A stretch of 20,971 nucleotides of DNA from CALCHX01 sp035761165. Lineage in GTDB: Bacteria; Gemmatimonadota; Gemmatimonadetes; Gemmatimonadales; Gemmatimonadaceae. A program made the translations under genes and the position numbers. Below, in pieces: positions 7,665 through 14,268 of this stretch. How positions within the stretch are numbered: the stretch's first letter is position 1; each line of letters begins with the position of its first letter. Under the pieces are notes generated by a model. The model had not been told where the DNA came from, did no database searches, and worked only from the letters and a program-made list of their open reading frames with translations. The stretch lies in NCBI GenBank assembly GCA_035761165.1, contig DASTRO010000345.1, positions 1 through 20,971 of the forward strand, read 5' to 3'.

Positions 7665-8878
7665 GACGCGCCCGCGGTGATCGCGGCGCTCTCGATCGCG
7701 CCGTCGGTCGCGCCGTACGACCGGCGCCAGAGGCGCTGCGCGGCCGCGACGCCGCTGCCGAGGGTGACGTCGATGCCCGCGTCGGCGAGGCTCATCTCCA
7801 CGCCGGCGAGCGCCCCGAGGAGCATCAGCTCGTTGACGTCGCCGAGGTGGCCGATGCGGAAGACACGCCCGGCCAGCCGGCCCAGGCCGCCGCCGAGCGA
7901 GAGATCGTAGCGCCGGAAGGCGAGATCGATGACGCGCCGCGCGTCCGCGCCGTCGGGCACCACGACCGCGCTCACCGTGTTCGACTCGAGCTCCGGACGG
8001 GCGGCGCAGAGCGCCAGCCCCCACTCGGCCACCGCCGCGCGCACGCCGGACGCCAGCCGGGCGTGGCGCGCGAAGACGTTGGGCAGCCCTTCCTCCGCAA
8101 ACATGTCGAGCGCCTCGCGCAGGCCGAAGAGGAGCGACAGCGCGGGAGTGTAGGGGAAGTAGCCATCGGCATTGGCCTGGAGCATGGGGCGCAGATCGAA
8201 GAAGCCGCGCGCGCCACCCGGCTCGAGCGCCGCGCCCAGCGCCCGCTCGCTCAGGCAGACGATGCCCAGCCCGGGCGGGAGCATGAGGCCCTTCTGCGAG
8301 CCCGCGATCGCCGCGTCCACCCGCCAGTCGTCGAAGCGGAAGGGGATGCTGCCCACCGAGCTGACGCCGTCGACGAAGAGGAGCGCCGGGTGCCCGGCCG
8401 CGTCGATCGCGGCGCGGACCGCGCCGATGTCGCTCGTGACGCCGGTGGCCGTCTCGTTGTGGACCACCAGCACGGCGCGGATGGCAGCCCCACCGTCGGC
8501 GCGCAGCCGCTGCTCGATGGCGTCGGCGGGCACGCCCTCGCCCCACGGCACGTCGATCGTCTCGACGTCGAAGCCGAGGCGCTGGGCCGCGTCCACGAAC
8601 AGGTGACTGAACTGGCCGTTGCGCACGGCGAGCAGCCGGTCGCCGGGCCGGCAGGCGTTCACCAGGGCCACCTCCCAGCCGCCGGTGCCCGTGGCCGCGA
8701 AGATCACCGGCTGGCCGGCCGTGGTGCCGAAGACGGGACGCAGATCGCGCAGCAACCCGGTGGTCAGTGCCGGAAAGGCGCTGGAGCGGTGGTCCACCAT
8801 CGGCCGGGCCATCGCGCGGAGCACGCGGTCCGGCACGTTCGTCGGTCCGGGAACGAAGAGAAAGTGGCGACCGGCCAA
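7661..8878 (-). CDS. Pyridoxal-phosphate aminotransferase, serine/alanine-glyoxylate type
   Basis: This class V aminotransferase is close in pattern to serine-glyoxylate and alanine-glyoxylate aminotransferases, which transfer the amino group of serine or alanine to glyoxylate to make glycine. The N-terminus FLFVPGPTNVPDRVLRAM is typical. The cofactor-binding Asp170 lies in LFVDGVSSVGS, and the Schiff-base Lys196 lies in AGSQKGLMLPPGLG. The conserved C-terminal FRIGHLGDVN is also present. The start is TTG at 8878, giving 405 residues: a strong GGAGG lies six bases upstream and the family normally begins a few residues before this motif. The longer frame back to 8941 adds 21 non-conserved residues. 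It is followed by the reductase gene in one transcription unit. Which amino donor is used cannot be read from the sequence. Confidence 0.9.
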   Translation of the reverse strand: MAGRHFLFVPGPTNVPDRVLRAMARPMVDHRSSAFPALTTGLLRDLRPVFGTTAGQPVIFAATGTGGWEVALVNACRPGDRLLAVRNGQFSHLFVDAAQRLGFDVETIDVPWGEGVPADAIEQRLRADGGAAIRAVLVVHNETATGVTSDIGAVRAAIDAAGHPALLFVDGVSSVGSIPFRFDDWRVDAAIAGSQKGLMLPPGLGIVCLSERALGAALEPGGARGFFDLRPMLQANADGYFPYTPALSLLFGLREALDMFAEEGLPNVFARHARLASGVRAAVAEWGLALCAARPELESNTVSAVVVPDGADARRVIDLAFRRYDLSLGGGLGRLAGRVFRIGHLGDVNELMLLGALAGVEMSLADAGIDVTLGSGVAAAQRLWRRSYGATDGAIESAAITAGAS

Positions 8879-8884
8879 CCGGCA

Positions 8885-8889
8885 CCTCC
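8885..8889 (-). promoter_or_regulatory. Strong ribosome binding site fixing a TTG start
   Basis: On the minus strand GGAGG is followed after six bases by TTG at 8878. Most genes in this window lack so clear a Shine-Dalgarno sequence. It decides the start of the aminotransferase against the longer in-frame reading from 8941. Confidence 0.75.
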
Positions 8890-8917
8890 GGGTGTGCGAG
8901 ACGGGATGGGAGCAAGC

Positions 8918-8954
8918 CCTGGCGGCCGCGGGCCGTGGCACCGCGGCCGCCAGG
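8918..8954 (-). terminator. Strong GC hairpin between the hypothetical gene and the aminotransferase
   Basis: A perfect 14-bp stem (arms 8918-8931 and 8941-8954, inner part CTGGCGGCCGCGG) closes a 9-nt loop. It lies downstream of the small gene at 9026-9403 and 40 nt upstream of the aminotransferase start. There is no T-run after it on either strand, so it may be a GC-type terminator, an mRNA-stabilising hairpin or an attenuator in the leader of the aminotransferase. Confidence 0.45.
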
Positions 8955-9025
8955 CGCGACCGCCGGAAGTCTGTGCAGGCTGCCCGCCCGCCGCAATCGC
9001 GCCGCGACGCGATCCCGACGCGGCG

Positions 9026-9403
9026 TCAGAGCGCGTCGTCGGAGCGGCGACGCACCTCGGCGCGCGCCGCGATGCCCGGCGCGAGGCGATCGGCTGCCGC
9101 GAGCACGCGGCGGACGTAGGCGGGCACCATCTCGTCGTCCCCGCGCGCGGGGACGACGAACTCGTCGCGGTCCGGATCGGAGGAGCGCGGCGTGTTGGTG
9201 TAGCTGTCGCCGCCTCGCTCGCGGACGGCGGCTTCGAAGGTCTCCACCGCCGACAGCAGATCGGCCAGCTCCTCGGGCGTATCACCGTCCTGCAGGCGCA
9301 CGTCGCGCTCCTCGAGCTGGCCGCGCACCGTCTCCGCGGCGCGCGCGACATCGGCCTCGGAGGCCTCGTCGTTCCACGTGCTGTTCGCTCTCTCGTCGGC
9401 CAT
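9026..9403 (-). CDS. Conserved-looking hypothetical protein
   Basis: This 125-residue cytoplasmic protein has no signal peptide or membrane segment. It is acidic and mostly helical. A first helical part (about residues 15-62, with EADVARAAETVRGQLEERDV and ELADLLSAVETFEAAV) is followed by a loop with GGDSYTNTPRSSDPDRDEFV, then a second helical part with YVRRVLAAADRLAPGIAARA. No known domain was recognised. Codon use is ordinary for the window, and a GGAG lies five bases before the ATG, so it is very likely expressed. It is separated by 96 nt from the two-HTH gene and by a hairpin from the aminotransferase, so it may be its own unit. Function unknown. Confidence 0.75.
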   Translation of the reverse strand: MADERANSTWNDEASEADVARAAETVRGQLEERDVRLQDGDTPEELADLLSAVETFEAAVRERGGDSYTNTPRSSDPDRDEFVVPARGDDEMVPAYVRRVLAAADRLAPGIAARAEVRRRSDDAL

Positions 9404-9499
9404 CGTCGCTCCGTGAGTGGGAAGGATGGAACGCGCTCCGCTCCTTCAAGATGGATACCGGCGTCGGCGCCCGTGCATGGCCCCTGGCGGGGCTCGACG

Positions 9500-10357
9500 T
9501 CAGAGCTCAAGCGAGAGCTGCCGCCGGTCGTCGTCGCCGTCGGTTCCCCGGTCGGTGGGCGGATGCACGGTCGGCGGCTCGGCCGGCGGCCCGGCAGCCC
9601 GCGGCGCCTCGCCCGGGCGTGGCGGCGGGGCGTCGGCGAGGGGGATCGGCCGCGGCACCGCCGGGTCGCGGCGGACGCCATCCACCACGCGGTCGAGCGC
9701 GTGGCGCGGGACGTCCAGGCGACGGGCCAGCGCCTCGCGCAGCCCCGGATGCGGCTGCGTGCCGGCGAGCATGCCATAGACCATCGACGGTGGCACCCCG
9801 GCCCGTCGTGCCCAGTCGGCGAGCGTCTCGGGAAAGAGCGCGATCTGCACGAGCAGCGACGCCGGCACCGCCGCCAGCTCCCGCCAGACGTGCCAGACGG
9901 CGCGCTGCTCGATGGGATTCGAGCCGTCGCGTACGGCCGGCAGGTGCAGCGAGGGCGGAACGGGGTGACGCGGTGTCGGCGGCGCGGGGACCGGCGTGTC
10001 GTCCTCGGCACGGGGAAGTGCCAGGGCGCGCGGGAGGGGGCGCGGCGCGTCGACCAGGTGGTCCACGACGAAGGCTGGGACCTCCAGACGGTGGGCAAGG
10101 AGCTCGCGCACCCGGCGATAGGGCTTGAAGCGGCTCAGCATGTTGTACGCGACGGCGGTCGCGACGTGGCTCTCCCGGGCCCAGTCGGCCACCGTCTGTG
10201 GCCAGAGGACGAGCTGGACGACCTCGGATGCGGGCATGGCGGCGACATCGGCGCGCAGGCGGGCGACCGCGTGGCGCTCGAGGAGCGAGCGGCCGTCGCG
10301 CTCGTGAGGCCGGGGGGTGGCGCCGGGCCCGAGGGCGGGCTGGGGCGAGTCGTCCAT
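9500..10357 (-). CDS. Protein with two tandem XRE-like helix-turn-helix domains
   Basis: The 285-residue protein carries an ungapped internal duplication. Residues 26-106 align with 149-229, with about 35 of 81 identical by eye. Each copy contains TVADWARESHVATAVAYNML or TLADWARRAGVPPSMVYGML, followed by RELLAHRLEVP or REALARRLDVP. This is the layout of a Cro/XRE-type DNA-binding helix-turn-helix and its capping helices. The copies are joined by a Pro/Ala-rich linker (about 107-148), and the tail (about 230-285) is Pro-rich and disordered. No dimerisation, ligand-binding or peptidase domain is visible, so the two domains may bind two half-sites within one chain. The ATG has AAGG five bases upstream. 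A perfect palindrome lies 89 nt upstream. A regulatory role is inferred; the targets are unknown. Confidence 0.82.
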   Translation of the reverse strand: MDDSPQPALGPGATPRPHERDGRSLLERHAVARLRADVAAMPASEVVQLVLWPQTVADWARESHVATAVAYNMLSRFKPYRRVRELLAHRLEVPAFVVDHLVDAPRPLPRALALPRAEDDTPVPAPPTPRHPVPPSLHLPAVRDGSNPIEQRAVWHVWRELAAVPASLLVQIALFPETLADWARRAGVPPSMVYGMLAGTQPHPGLREALARRLDVPRHALDRVVDGVRRDPAVPRPIPLADAPPPRPGEAPRAAGPPAEPPTVHPPTDRGTDGDDDRRQLSLEL

Positions 10358-10445
10358 GGCACCTTCGACAGCGTGAGCATTGGCTGCCGACCGGCGGGGG
10401 GCGCCGGTGACAGACGGGGCGCGTGCGGGTCTGGCTGAACGGTTC

Positions 10446-10476
10446 GGGAATGTTTCCTGTTGCAGGAAACATTCCC
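10446..10476. repeat. Perfect 14-bp inverted repeat, possible operator
   Basis: Arms GGGAATGTTTCCTG and CAGGAAACATTCCC are separated by three bases. The repeat is AT-richer than its surroundings and has no T-run on either side, so it is not an ordinary terminator. It lies between the tRNA terminator (10541-10573) and the start of the two-HTH gene (10357), in the upstream region of that gene. A binding site for that protein is a plausible but untested reading. Confidence 0.7.
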
Positions 10477-10540
10477 TTGTCGATTCCCACAGGCCCACCC
10501 GCCAGCCCAGCAGGGCACCCACGCCAAAGGGCCAACGACG

Positions 10541-10573
10541 GCGCCCCATCCGCCAGCACGGCGGATGGGGCGC
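10541..10573 (-). terminator. Probable terminator of tRNA-Leu
   Basis: A perfect 14-bp stem (GCGCCCCATCCGCC and its complement) with a 5-nt loop begins 38 nt after the tRNA 3' end. Downstream on the minus strand the sequence is CGTCGTTGGCCCTTTGG, which contains only a weak T-rich part. Position and stem strength make it the best candidate terminator for the tRNA transcript. Confidence 0.6.
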
Positions 10574-10611
10574 GAGCGACCGGGACGGCCGGTCAGTGGA
10601 TCTCGAGTGAA

Positions 10612-10695
10612 TACCCGGGACGAGACTCGAACTCGTATACGCCGAAGCGTGGGGGATTTTGAGTCCCCTGCGTCTACCGATTCCGCCACCCGGGC
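10612..10695 (-). tRNA. tRNA-Leu, anticodon CAA
   Basis: Read on the minus strand, the 84-nt gene folds as a class II tRNA. The acceptor arm is GCCCGGG paired with CCCGGGT, with a G1-U72 pair as in Escherichia coli leucine tRNA. The D-arm contains GGAATCGGTAGACGC. The anticodon stem GGGGA/TCCCC encloses the loop CTCAAAA, giving anticodon CAA for UUG codons. The long variable arm is ACGC-TTCG-GCGT with a UUCG tetraloop, and the T-arm is ACGAG-TTCGAGT-CTCGT. The CCA end is not encoded (TTC follows discriminator A73). UUG is also used as a start codon for two genes in this window, but those are initiator-read. Confidence 0.96.
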
Positions 10696-10810
10696 CGGGG
10701 GTGCGCGCCGGTCTCGCTGCCGTGGCAGGGCCGATCGGCGCGCCTCGGCAGTCTAACGCCACGCGCCGTCGCGCGGCCAGCCCCGCGTACCCACGAGTGG
10801 CGACCCGACC

Positions 10811-11365
10811 TCAATGTGGTCGGCCGCCCCCGCCCGCCGGCGGCCGGCGGGCTCCCCCGCCCTGCCGTGAGCCCCGCGCCGCCTGCTCCAGCCGGTTGCG
10901 GAGATTCTCCTGCAGCGCCAGGTACCGTGCGCGCTGCACTGGCGTGAGGAACTCGGACAAGGCCCGCTGCTCCTCCTCCAGGATGTCCAGCCGCTGGCGC
11001 TGCAACTGCAGGAGCTCGGTGAGGTAGCCGTCCACCCGCTGGCCGTTGGCTCCCTCACCGGCGGCCAGCTCGGCCCGGAGTGCGCGCCGCAGCTGCCGCT
11101 CCCGCTGCAGGACCGTCAGGCGGTTCGCCTCGAAGCGTCGCTTCGTCGCCCGCAGCCGCTGCGCCTGCTCCGGGGTCAGCCGCAGCTCGCGCCGCTCGAT
11201 CTCCTCCACGCGCTGTTGGAGCCGCCGTTCCAGCAGCGCCCGCTGCCCGGGCGCCTGCCGCCCGACCGGCCGCTGCTGTCCCAGGAGCGGCTGCGCCCCG
11301 CCCGCCGCGAGCACCGCGGCCATCAGGAACGCCAGGAATTTCCCCCACATCGGTCTCCGTCGCAT
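10811..11365 (-). CDS. LTXXQ / Spy-like periplasmic protein
   Basis: The 184-residue exported protein begins with a signal peptide: basic MRRRPMWGKF, a hydrophobic core and a cleavage region near LLGQ at about residue 30. The mature part is almost wholly helical and rich in Arg, Gln, Leu and Glu. It carries two LTXXQ signatures, LTPEQ (63-67) and LTPVQ (140-144), as in the Spy/CpxP/ZraP group of periplasmic chaperones and stress sensors. It ends in a Gly/Arg/Pro-rich tail. It is the last gene of the sigma/anti-sigma cassette, where such proteins often act in envelope-stress sensing. The start at 11365 is chosen for its GAGGGGGAG ribosome site and best signal peptide. An ATG at 11422 that overlaps the anti-sigma stop (ATGA) would add 19 residues and cannot be ruled out. 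Confidence 0.8.
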   Translation of the reverse strand: MRRRPMWGKFLAFLMAAVLAAGGAQPLLGQQRPVGRQAPGQRALLERRLQQRVEEIERRELRLTPEQAQRLRATKRRFEANRLTVLQRERQLRRALRAELAAGEGANGQRVDGYLTELLQLQRQRLDILEEEQRALSEFLTPVQRARYLALQENLRNRLEQAARGSRQGGGARRPPAGGGGRPH

Positions 11366-11370
11366 CCGTT

Positions 11371-11379
11371 CTCCCCCTC
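11371..11379 (-). promoter_or_regulatory. Strong ribosome binding site deciding the start of the Spy-like gene
   Basis: GAGGGGGAG on the minus strand lies five bases before the ATG at 11365. The competing start at 11422 has only a weak GGCGAG upstream. Confidence 0.6.
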
Positions 11380-11418
11380 GTGCCGCGTCCGGTCGCGCCA
11401 TCGGCTTCTCGCCCGCGG

Positions 11419-12120
11419 TCATCGCTCGCCACCACCGTCGGGCGACGGCACCGGCAGCAACGACCGCGGCTCTTCGGACAGCGAGGCGTCCAGCTCGTCG
11501 AGCTCGGCCAGGAGCTGCTCCACCTGCGCGTCGCTCATCGACGCCACGCTCGTCGCCAGCAGCGCGCTCGTCGCGACGCCGTCCATGTCGGGCAGCGCCG
11601 CCGCGACCGGGGTCGGCTCGCCCGCTCCGGACGGAGCCGCCGGGGCCGGCGGCACCTCGCCAACGGTCGTGGGGACCGGCGTCGCGTCCGGCGTGCCCTG
11701 CGTGCTGCCGGCCGCCGCCGCCGCGCGGGCGACCTCGCTGGCCAGCTCGGACCGTCGGTCGATCACGTGTCGCACACCGACCGCCGTCGCACCGGCCACG
11801 AGGAGCAGCGACGCCGCGGCGGCCATCGGGCGCCACGTGCCCGCACGCCGCACGCGCGCCGGCGGGGGCGCGCCACCGACCAGCCGCAGCTCGGGCCGAA
11901 CGCCGGTGGGTCGCGGCAGCGCTGCGGTGATGCGGGCGACGTCCACCGCCGGTGCGTGTCGCATCGCCGCCCCGGCCCGCCGGAGGAGCGCGAGCTCGTC
12001 GGCGCACACCGGACAGTGCTCCACGTGCGCCTCCACGCTCGCGCGCTGGCCCACGGCCAGCCCGTCGTGGAGGAGCTCCGGCAGCAGGTCGCGCATCTCG
12101 CCGTTCGTGCAGTCAGTCAT
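11419..12120 (-). CDS. Membrane anti-sigma factor with zinc-binding anti-sigma domain
   Basis: The 233-residue protein has the zinc-finger anti-sigma signature His32-x3-Cys36-x2-Cys39 in HVEHCPVCADEL, near the N-terminus as usual. One hydrophobic membrane span lies at about 97-117. Beyond it is a long Ala/Pro/Thr-rich extracytoplasmic region, then an acidic helix MSDAQVEQLLAELDELDASL. The family holds its ECF sigma factor inactive at the membrane until an envelope signal arrives. The ATG start lies within the end of the sigma gene (8-nt overlap), the usual order for a sigma factor and its cognate antagonist. The periplasmic part may contact the LTXXQ protein encoded next, but that is inference. 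Confidence 0.88.
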   Translation of the reverse strand: MTDCTNGEMRDLLPELLHDGLAVGQRASVEAHVEHCPVCADELALLRRAGAAMRHAPAVDVARITAALPRPTGVRPELRLVGGAPPPARVRRAGTWRPMAAAASLLLVAGATAVGVRHVIDRRSELASEVARAAAAAGSTQGTPDATPVPTTVGEVPPAPAAPSGAGEPTPVAAALPDMDGVATSALLATSVASMSDAQVEQLLAELDELDASLSEEPRSLLPVPSPDGGGER

Positions 12121-12667
12121 CGAGCGCCTCCTTCACGGCCCGCACCGCGTTGTGGTAGTGCACGCGGGCGGCTCCTTCGGTCGTCCCCAGCACCTCGGCG
12201 ATCTCACGATACGACGCTCCCTCGGACACGCGAAGCGTGAATACCTCCCGTTGCAGCCGGGTCAGCCCCTGCACCGCTCGCCGCACCCGCGCCTCCGCCT
12301 CGCCCGCCAGCAGCGCGTCGAGCGCGCCGTGTTCGGTCGCCAGCGCCGCGGCCTCGAGTGGCACCGCGCCGCGATCGCGCCGCGCGGCGCGCCGACGGTC
12401 GAGCAGCAGCCGGCGCAGGATGGTGAACAGCCAGGTCCGCAGCGACGCGTCGTGCCGGAAGCTGTCCAGCGAACCGAACGCGCGGACGAATGTGTCCTGC
12501 ACCAGCTCGTCCACCTCGTTCCACGCTCCGAGGCTCGCCGCGAAGCGCGCCAGTGCGGCGGCATGTCGCTCGACGAGCGCCGTCGCCGCGCGCTCGTCGC
12601 CCGCTCGCCACCGCTCGATGAGCGCCTGGTCGCTCGCATCCTCGCCTGCTCGGGCCACGTCGATCAT
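12113..12667 (-). CDS. ECF-type RNA polymerase sigma factor
   Basis: This 184-residue sigma-70-family protein has only regions 2 and 4. Region 2 spans about 14-98, with the core-binding helix around NEVDELVQDTFVRAF and then LRTWLFTILRRLLLDRRRAA. Region 4 (about 127-180) has LTRLQREVFTLRVSEGASYR and EIAEVLGTTEGAARVHYHNA, the -35 recognition helix-turn-helix. The start ATG at 12667 was chosen because upstream codons to 12736 do not resemble the family; no strong ribosome site is visible, so the start is uncertain. It is followed by the anti-sigma and Spy-like genes. A GGAAAC box upstream hints at autoregulation. It resembles RpoE/SigW-like factors in context, but the exact ECF group is not assigned. 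Confidence 0.92.
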   Translation of the reverse strand: MIDVARAGEDASDQALIERWRAGDERAATALVERHAAALARFAASLGAWNEVDELVQDTFVRAFGSLDSFRHDASLRTWLFTILRRLLLDRRRAARRDRGAVPLEAAALATEHGALDALLAGEAEARVRRAVQGLTRLQREVFTLRVSEGASYREIAEVLGTTEGAARVHYHNAVRAVKEALDD

Positions 12668-12773
12668 CGCAGTCGTGACGGTGGACGCCGGAACGTGCCG
12701 ATCGTTAAGGGCGCCCAGCTCCGGCGCCTGGCCCACCGTCCGCCGCCTGCCTAGGTTGCGGGATATCGTGGCG

Positions 12774-12800
12774 GACCCTGGGTTCGCCGCAAGTGTTTCC
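12774..12800 (-). promoter_or_regulatory. Possible ECF-type autoregulatory promoter
   Basis: Upstream of the sigma gene the minus strand has GGAAAC (12800-12795), then a 17-nt spacer and GGTC at 12777-12774. The -35 is identical to the one before the gene at 15671-16126, but the -10 match is weak. It would give a leader of about 100 nt. Confidence 0.25.
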
Positions 12801-12822
12801 CTTGCCGGAGGTTATCTGCACG

Positions 12823-14268
12823 ATGCGCGCACTCGCGCTACTCCTGCTGGCGGCCGCCTGCACGTCCGCCACGAGCACGCCATCCACGACGCCGGCGCCG
12901 GCCGCGGCGTCACAGGCCGGCGACAGCGGGCGCAGCCCGAGCGCTGCCGGACCGGGCGCCCTCAGCACCCCGCTCGCCGATCCCTTTCCGAGCACCTACC
13001 AGCGCTTCCCGTCGCGGCCGACGGTCATCCGCAACGTCAACATCCTCACCGCCGCCGGCCCCCTCATCCGCAACGGCGCGCTCTACATGCGCGACGGGAA
13101 GATCGTCGCCGTCGGCGCCACGGTCGACGCGCCCGCCGACGCGGTGGTGATCGATGGCCAGGGGAAGTATCTGACGCCCGGCATCGTCGACGTGCATTCG
13201 CACCTGGGCGTCTACGCCGCCCCCGGCGTCGAGGCGAACAGCGACGGCAACGAGGCCACCAACCCGGTGACGGCGAACGTCTGGGCCGAGCACTCGGTGT
13301 GGCCGCAGGATCCCCAGTTCCCGCGCAACCTGGCCGGCGGCGTCACCACGCTGCAGGTGCTGCCGGGGTCCGCGAACCTCATCGGCGGCCGCAGCGTGGT
13401 GCTCAAGGTGGTGCCCTCCCGCACCGTGCAGGGGATGAAGTTCCCCGACGCCAAGTACGGGCTCAAGATGGCCTGCGGCGAGAACCCGAAGCGGGTCTAC
13501 GCCAACCGCGGCCCGTCCACCCGCATGGGGAACGTGGCCGGCTACCGCGCGGCCTGGATCAACGCCGAGCAGTACCGCCGCCGGTGGGACAAGTGGCTGG
13601 CCGACAGCACCGGTGACCCGCCGGCGCGCGACCTGGGGCTGGAGACGCTGGCCGAGGTGCTGCGCGGCAACATCCTCGTGCACAACCACTGCTACCGGGC
13701 CGACGAGATGGCGCAGATGATCGACATCGCGCAGGAGTTCGGCTACGAGATCCGCAGCTTCCATCATGCGGTGGAGGCGTACAAGATCGCCGACCTCCTG
13801 GCGCGCGACTCGATCGCCGCGTCGGTCTGGGCCGACTGGGGCGCCTTCAAGATGGAGGCGCTGGACGCCGTCACCGGCAACCTGCCGCTGCTCTACAAGG
13901 CCGGCGCCATCACCATCGTGCATTCCGATGACCCGTCTGGCTCGCAGCGGCTCAATCAGGAGGCCGCCAAGGGGATCGCCGCCGGGCACCGCCTCGGCAT
14001 CGACATTCCGGAGGAGGAAGCCATCAAGTGGCTGACCATCAACCCCGCCTGGGCGCTCGACCTGGACGACCGGATCGGCTCGCTGGAGCCCGGGAAGAAC
14101 GCGGACGTCGTCCTCTGGTCGGGCGATCTGTTCAGCGTCTACACGAGGGCCGAGAAGGTCTGGGTCGACGGTGCCCTGCTCTTCGACCGGCTCGACCCGA
14201 CGCACAAATGGCGCACCGACTTCGAGCTCGGCTTCGTCCGCACGGTGGCCGACGGGGGGGACCGCTGA
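12823..14268 (+). CDS. Exported amidohydrolase (imidazolonepropionase-like superfamily)
   Basis: The 481-residue protein starts MRALALLLLAAACTS: a short export signal that could be a lipoprotein signal with Cys13 as the lipidated residue, though the box AAAC is not canonical. A Ser/Thr/Pro/Ala-rich spacer follows to about residue 60. The amidohydrolase fold then begins with VIRNVNILTAAGPLIRNGA. Metal-site residues look intact: DVHSH (His125, His127), VHNH (287-289), FHH (314-315) and HSDDP (Asp369/Asp370). The beta-sandwich tail IGSLEPGKNADVVLWSGD is typical. Substrates in this superfamily are cyclic amides or peptides; the substrate here is unknown. GGAGG lies 11 nt before the ATG. The next gene starts within its stop codon (TGATG). 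Confidence 0.88.
   Translation: MRALALLLLAAACTSATSTPSTTPAPAAASQAGDSGRSPSAAGPGALSTPLADPFPSTYQRFPSRPTVIRNVNILTAAGPLIRNGALYMRDGKIVAVGATVDAPADAVVIDGQGKYLTPGIVDVHSHLGVYAAPGVEANSDGNEATNPVTANVWAEHSVWPQDPQFPRNLAGGVTTLQVLPGSANLIGGRSVVLKVVPSRTVQGMKFPDAKYGLKMACGENPKRVYANRGPSTRMGNVAGYRAAWINAEQYRRRWDKWLADSTGDPPARDLGLETLAEVLRGNILVHNHCYRADEMAQMIDIAQEFGYEIRSFHHAVEAYKIADLLARDSIAASVWADWGAFKMEALDAVTGNLPLLYKAGAITIVHSDDPSGSQRLNQEAAKGIAAGHRLGIDIPEEEAIKWLTINPAWALDLDDRIGSLEPGKNADVVLWSGDLFSVYTRAEKVWVDGALLFDRLDPTHKWRTDFELGFVRTVADGGDR

Noticed and set aside
8879..8941. Longer aminotransferase start at 8941
   Set aside because: The added 21 residues are not family-like and would cover the ribosome site and hairpin; TTG at 8878 has GGAGG six bases upstream.
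4842..10438. Plus-strand open frames of 1022 and 927 codons
   Set aside because: They run antisense across pepA, the dehydrogenase, the aminotransferase and the two-HTH gene, and have low-complexity composition and no ribosome sites. They are shadows.
10440..10700. tRNA-Leu with nearby perfect palindromes as a possible integration site of a mobile element
   Set aside because: No integrase, no direct repeat of the tRNA 3' end and no foreign composition were seen; the flanking genes look chromosomal.
12691..12710. Plus-strand GGAAC followed by GTT as an ECF promoter for the amidohydrolase operon
   Set aside because: The spacing is only nine bases, far too short for a sigma-factor promoter.
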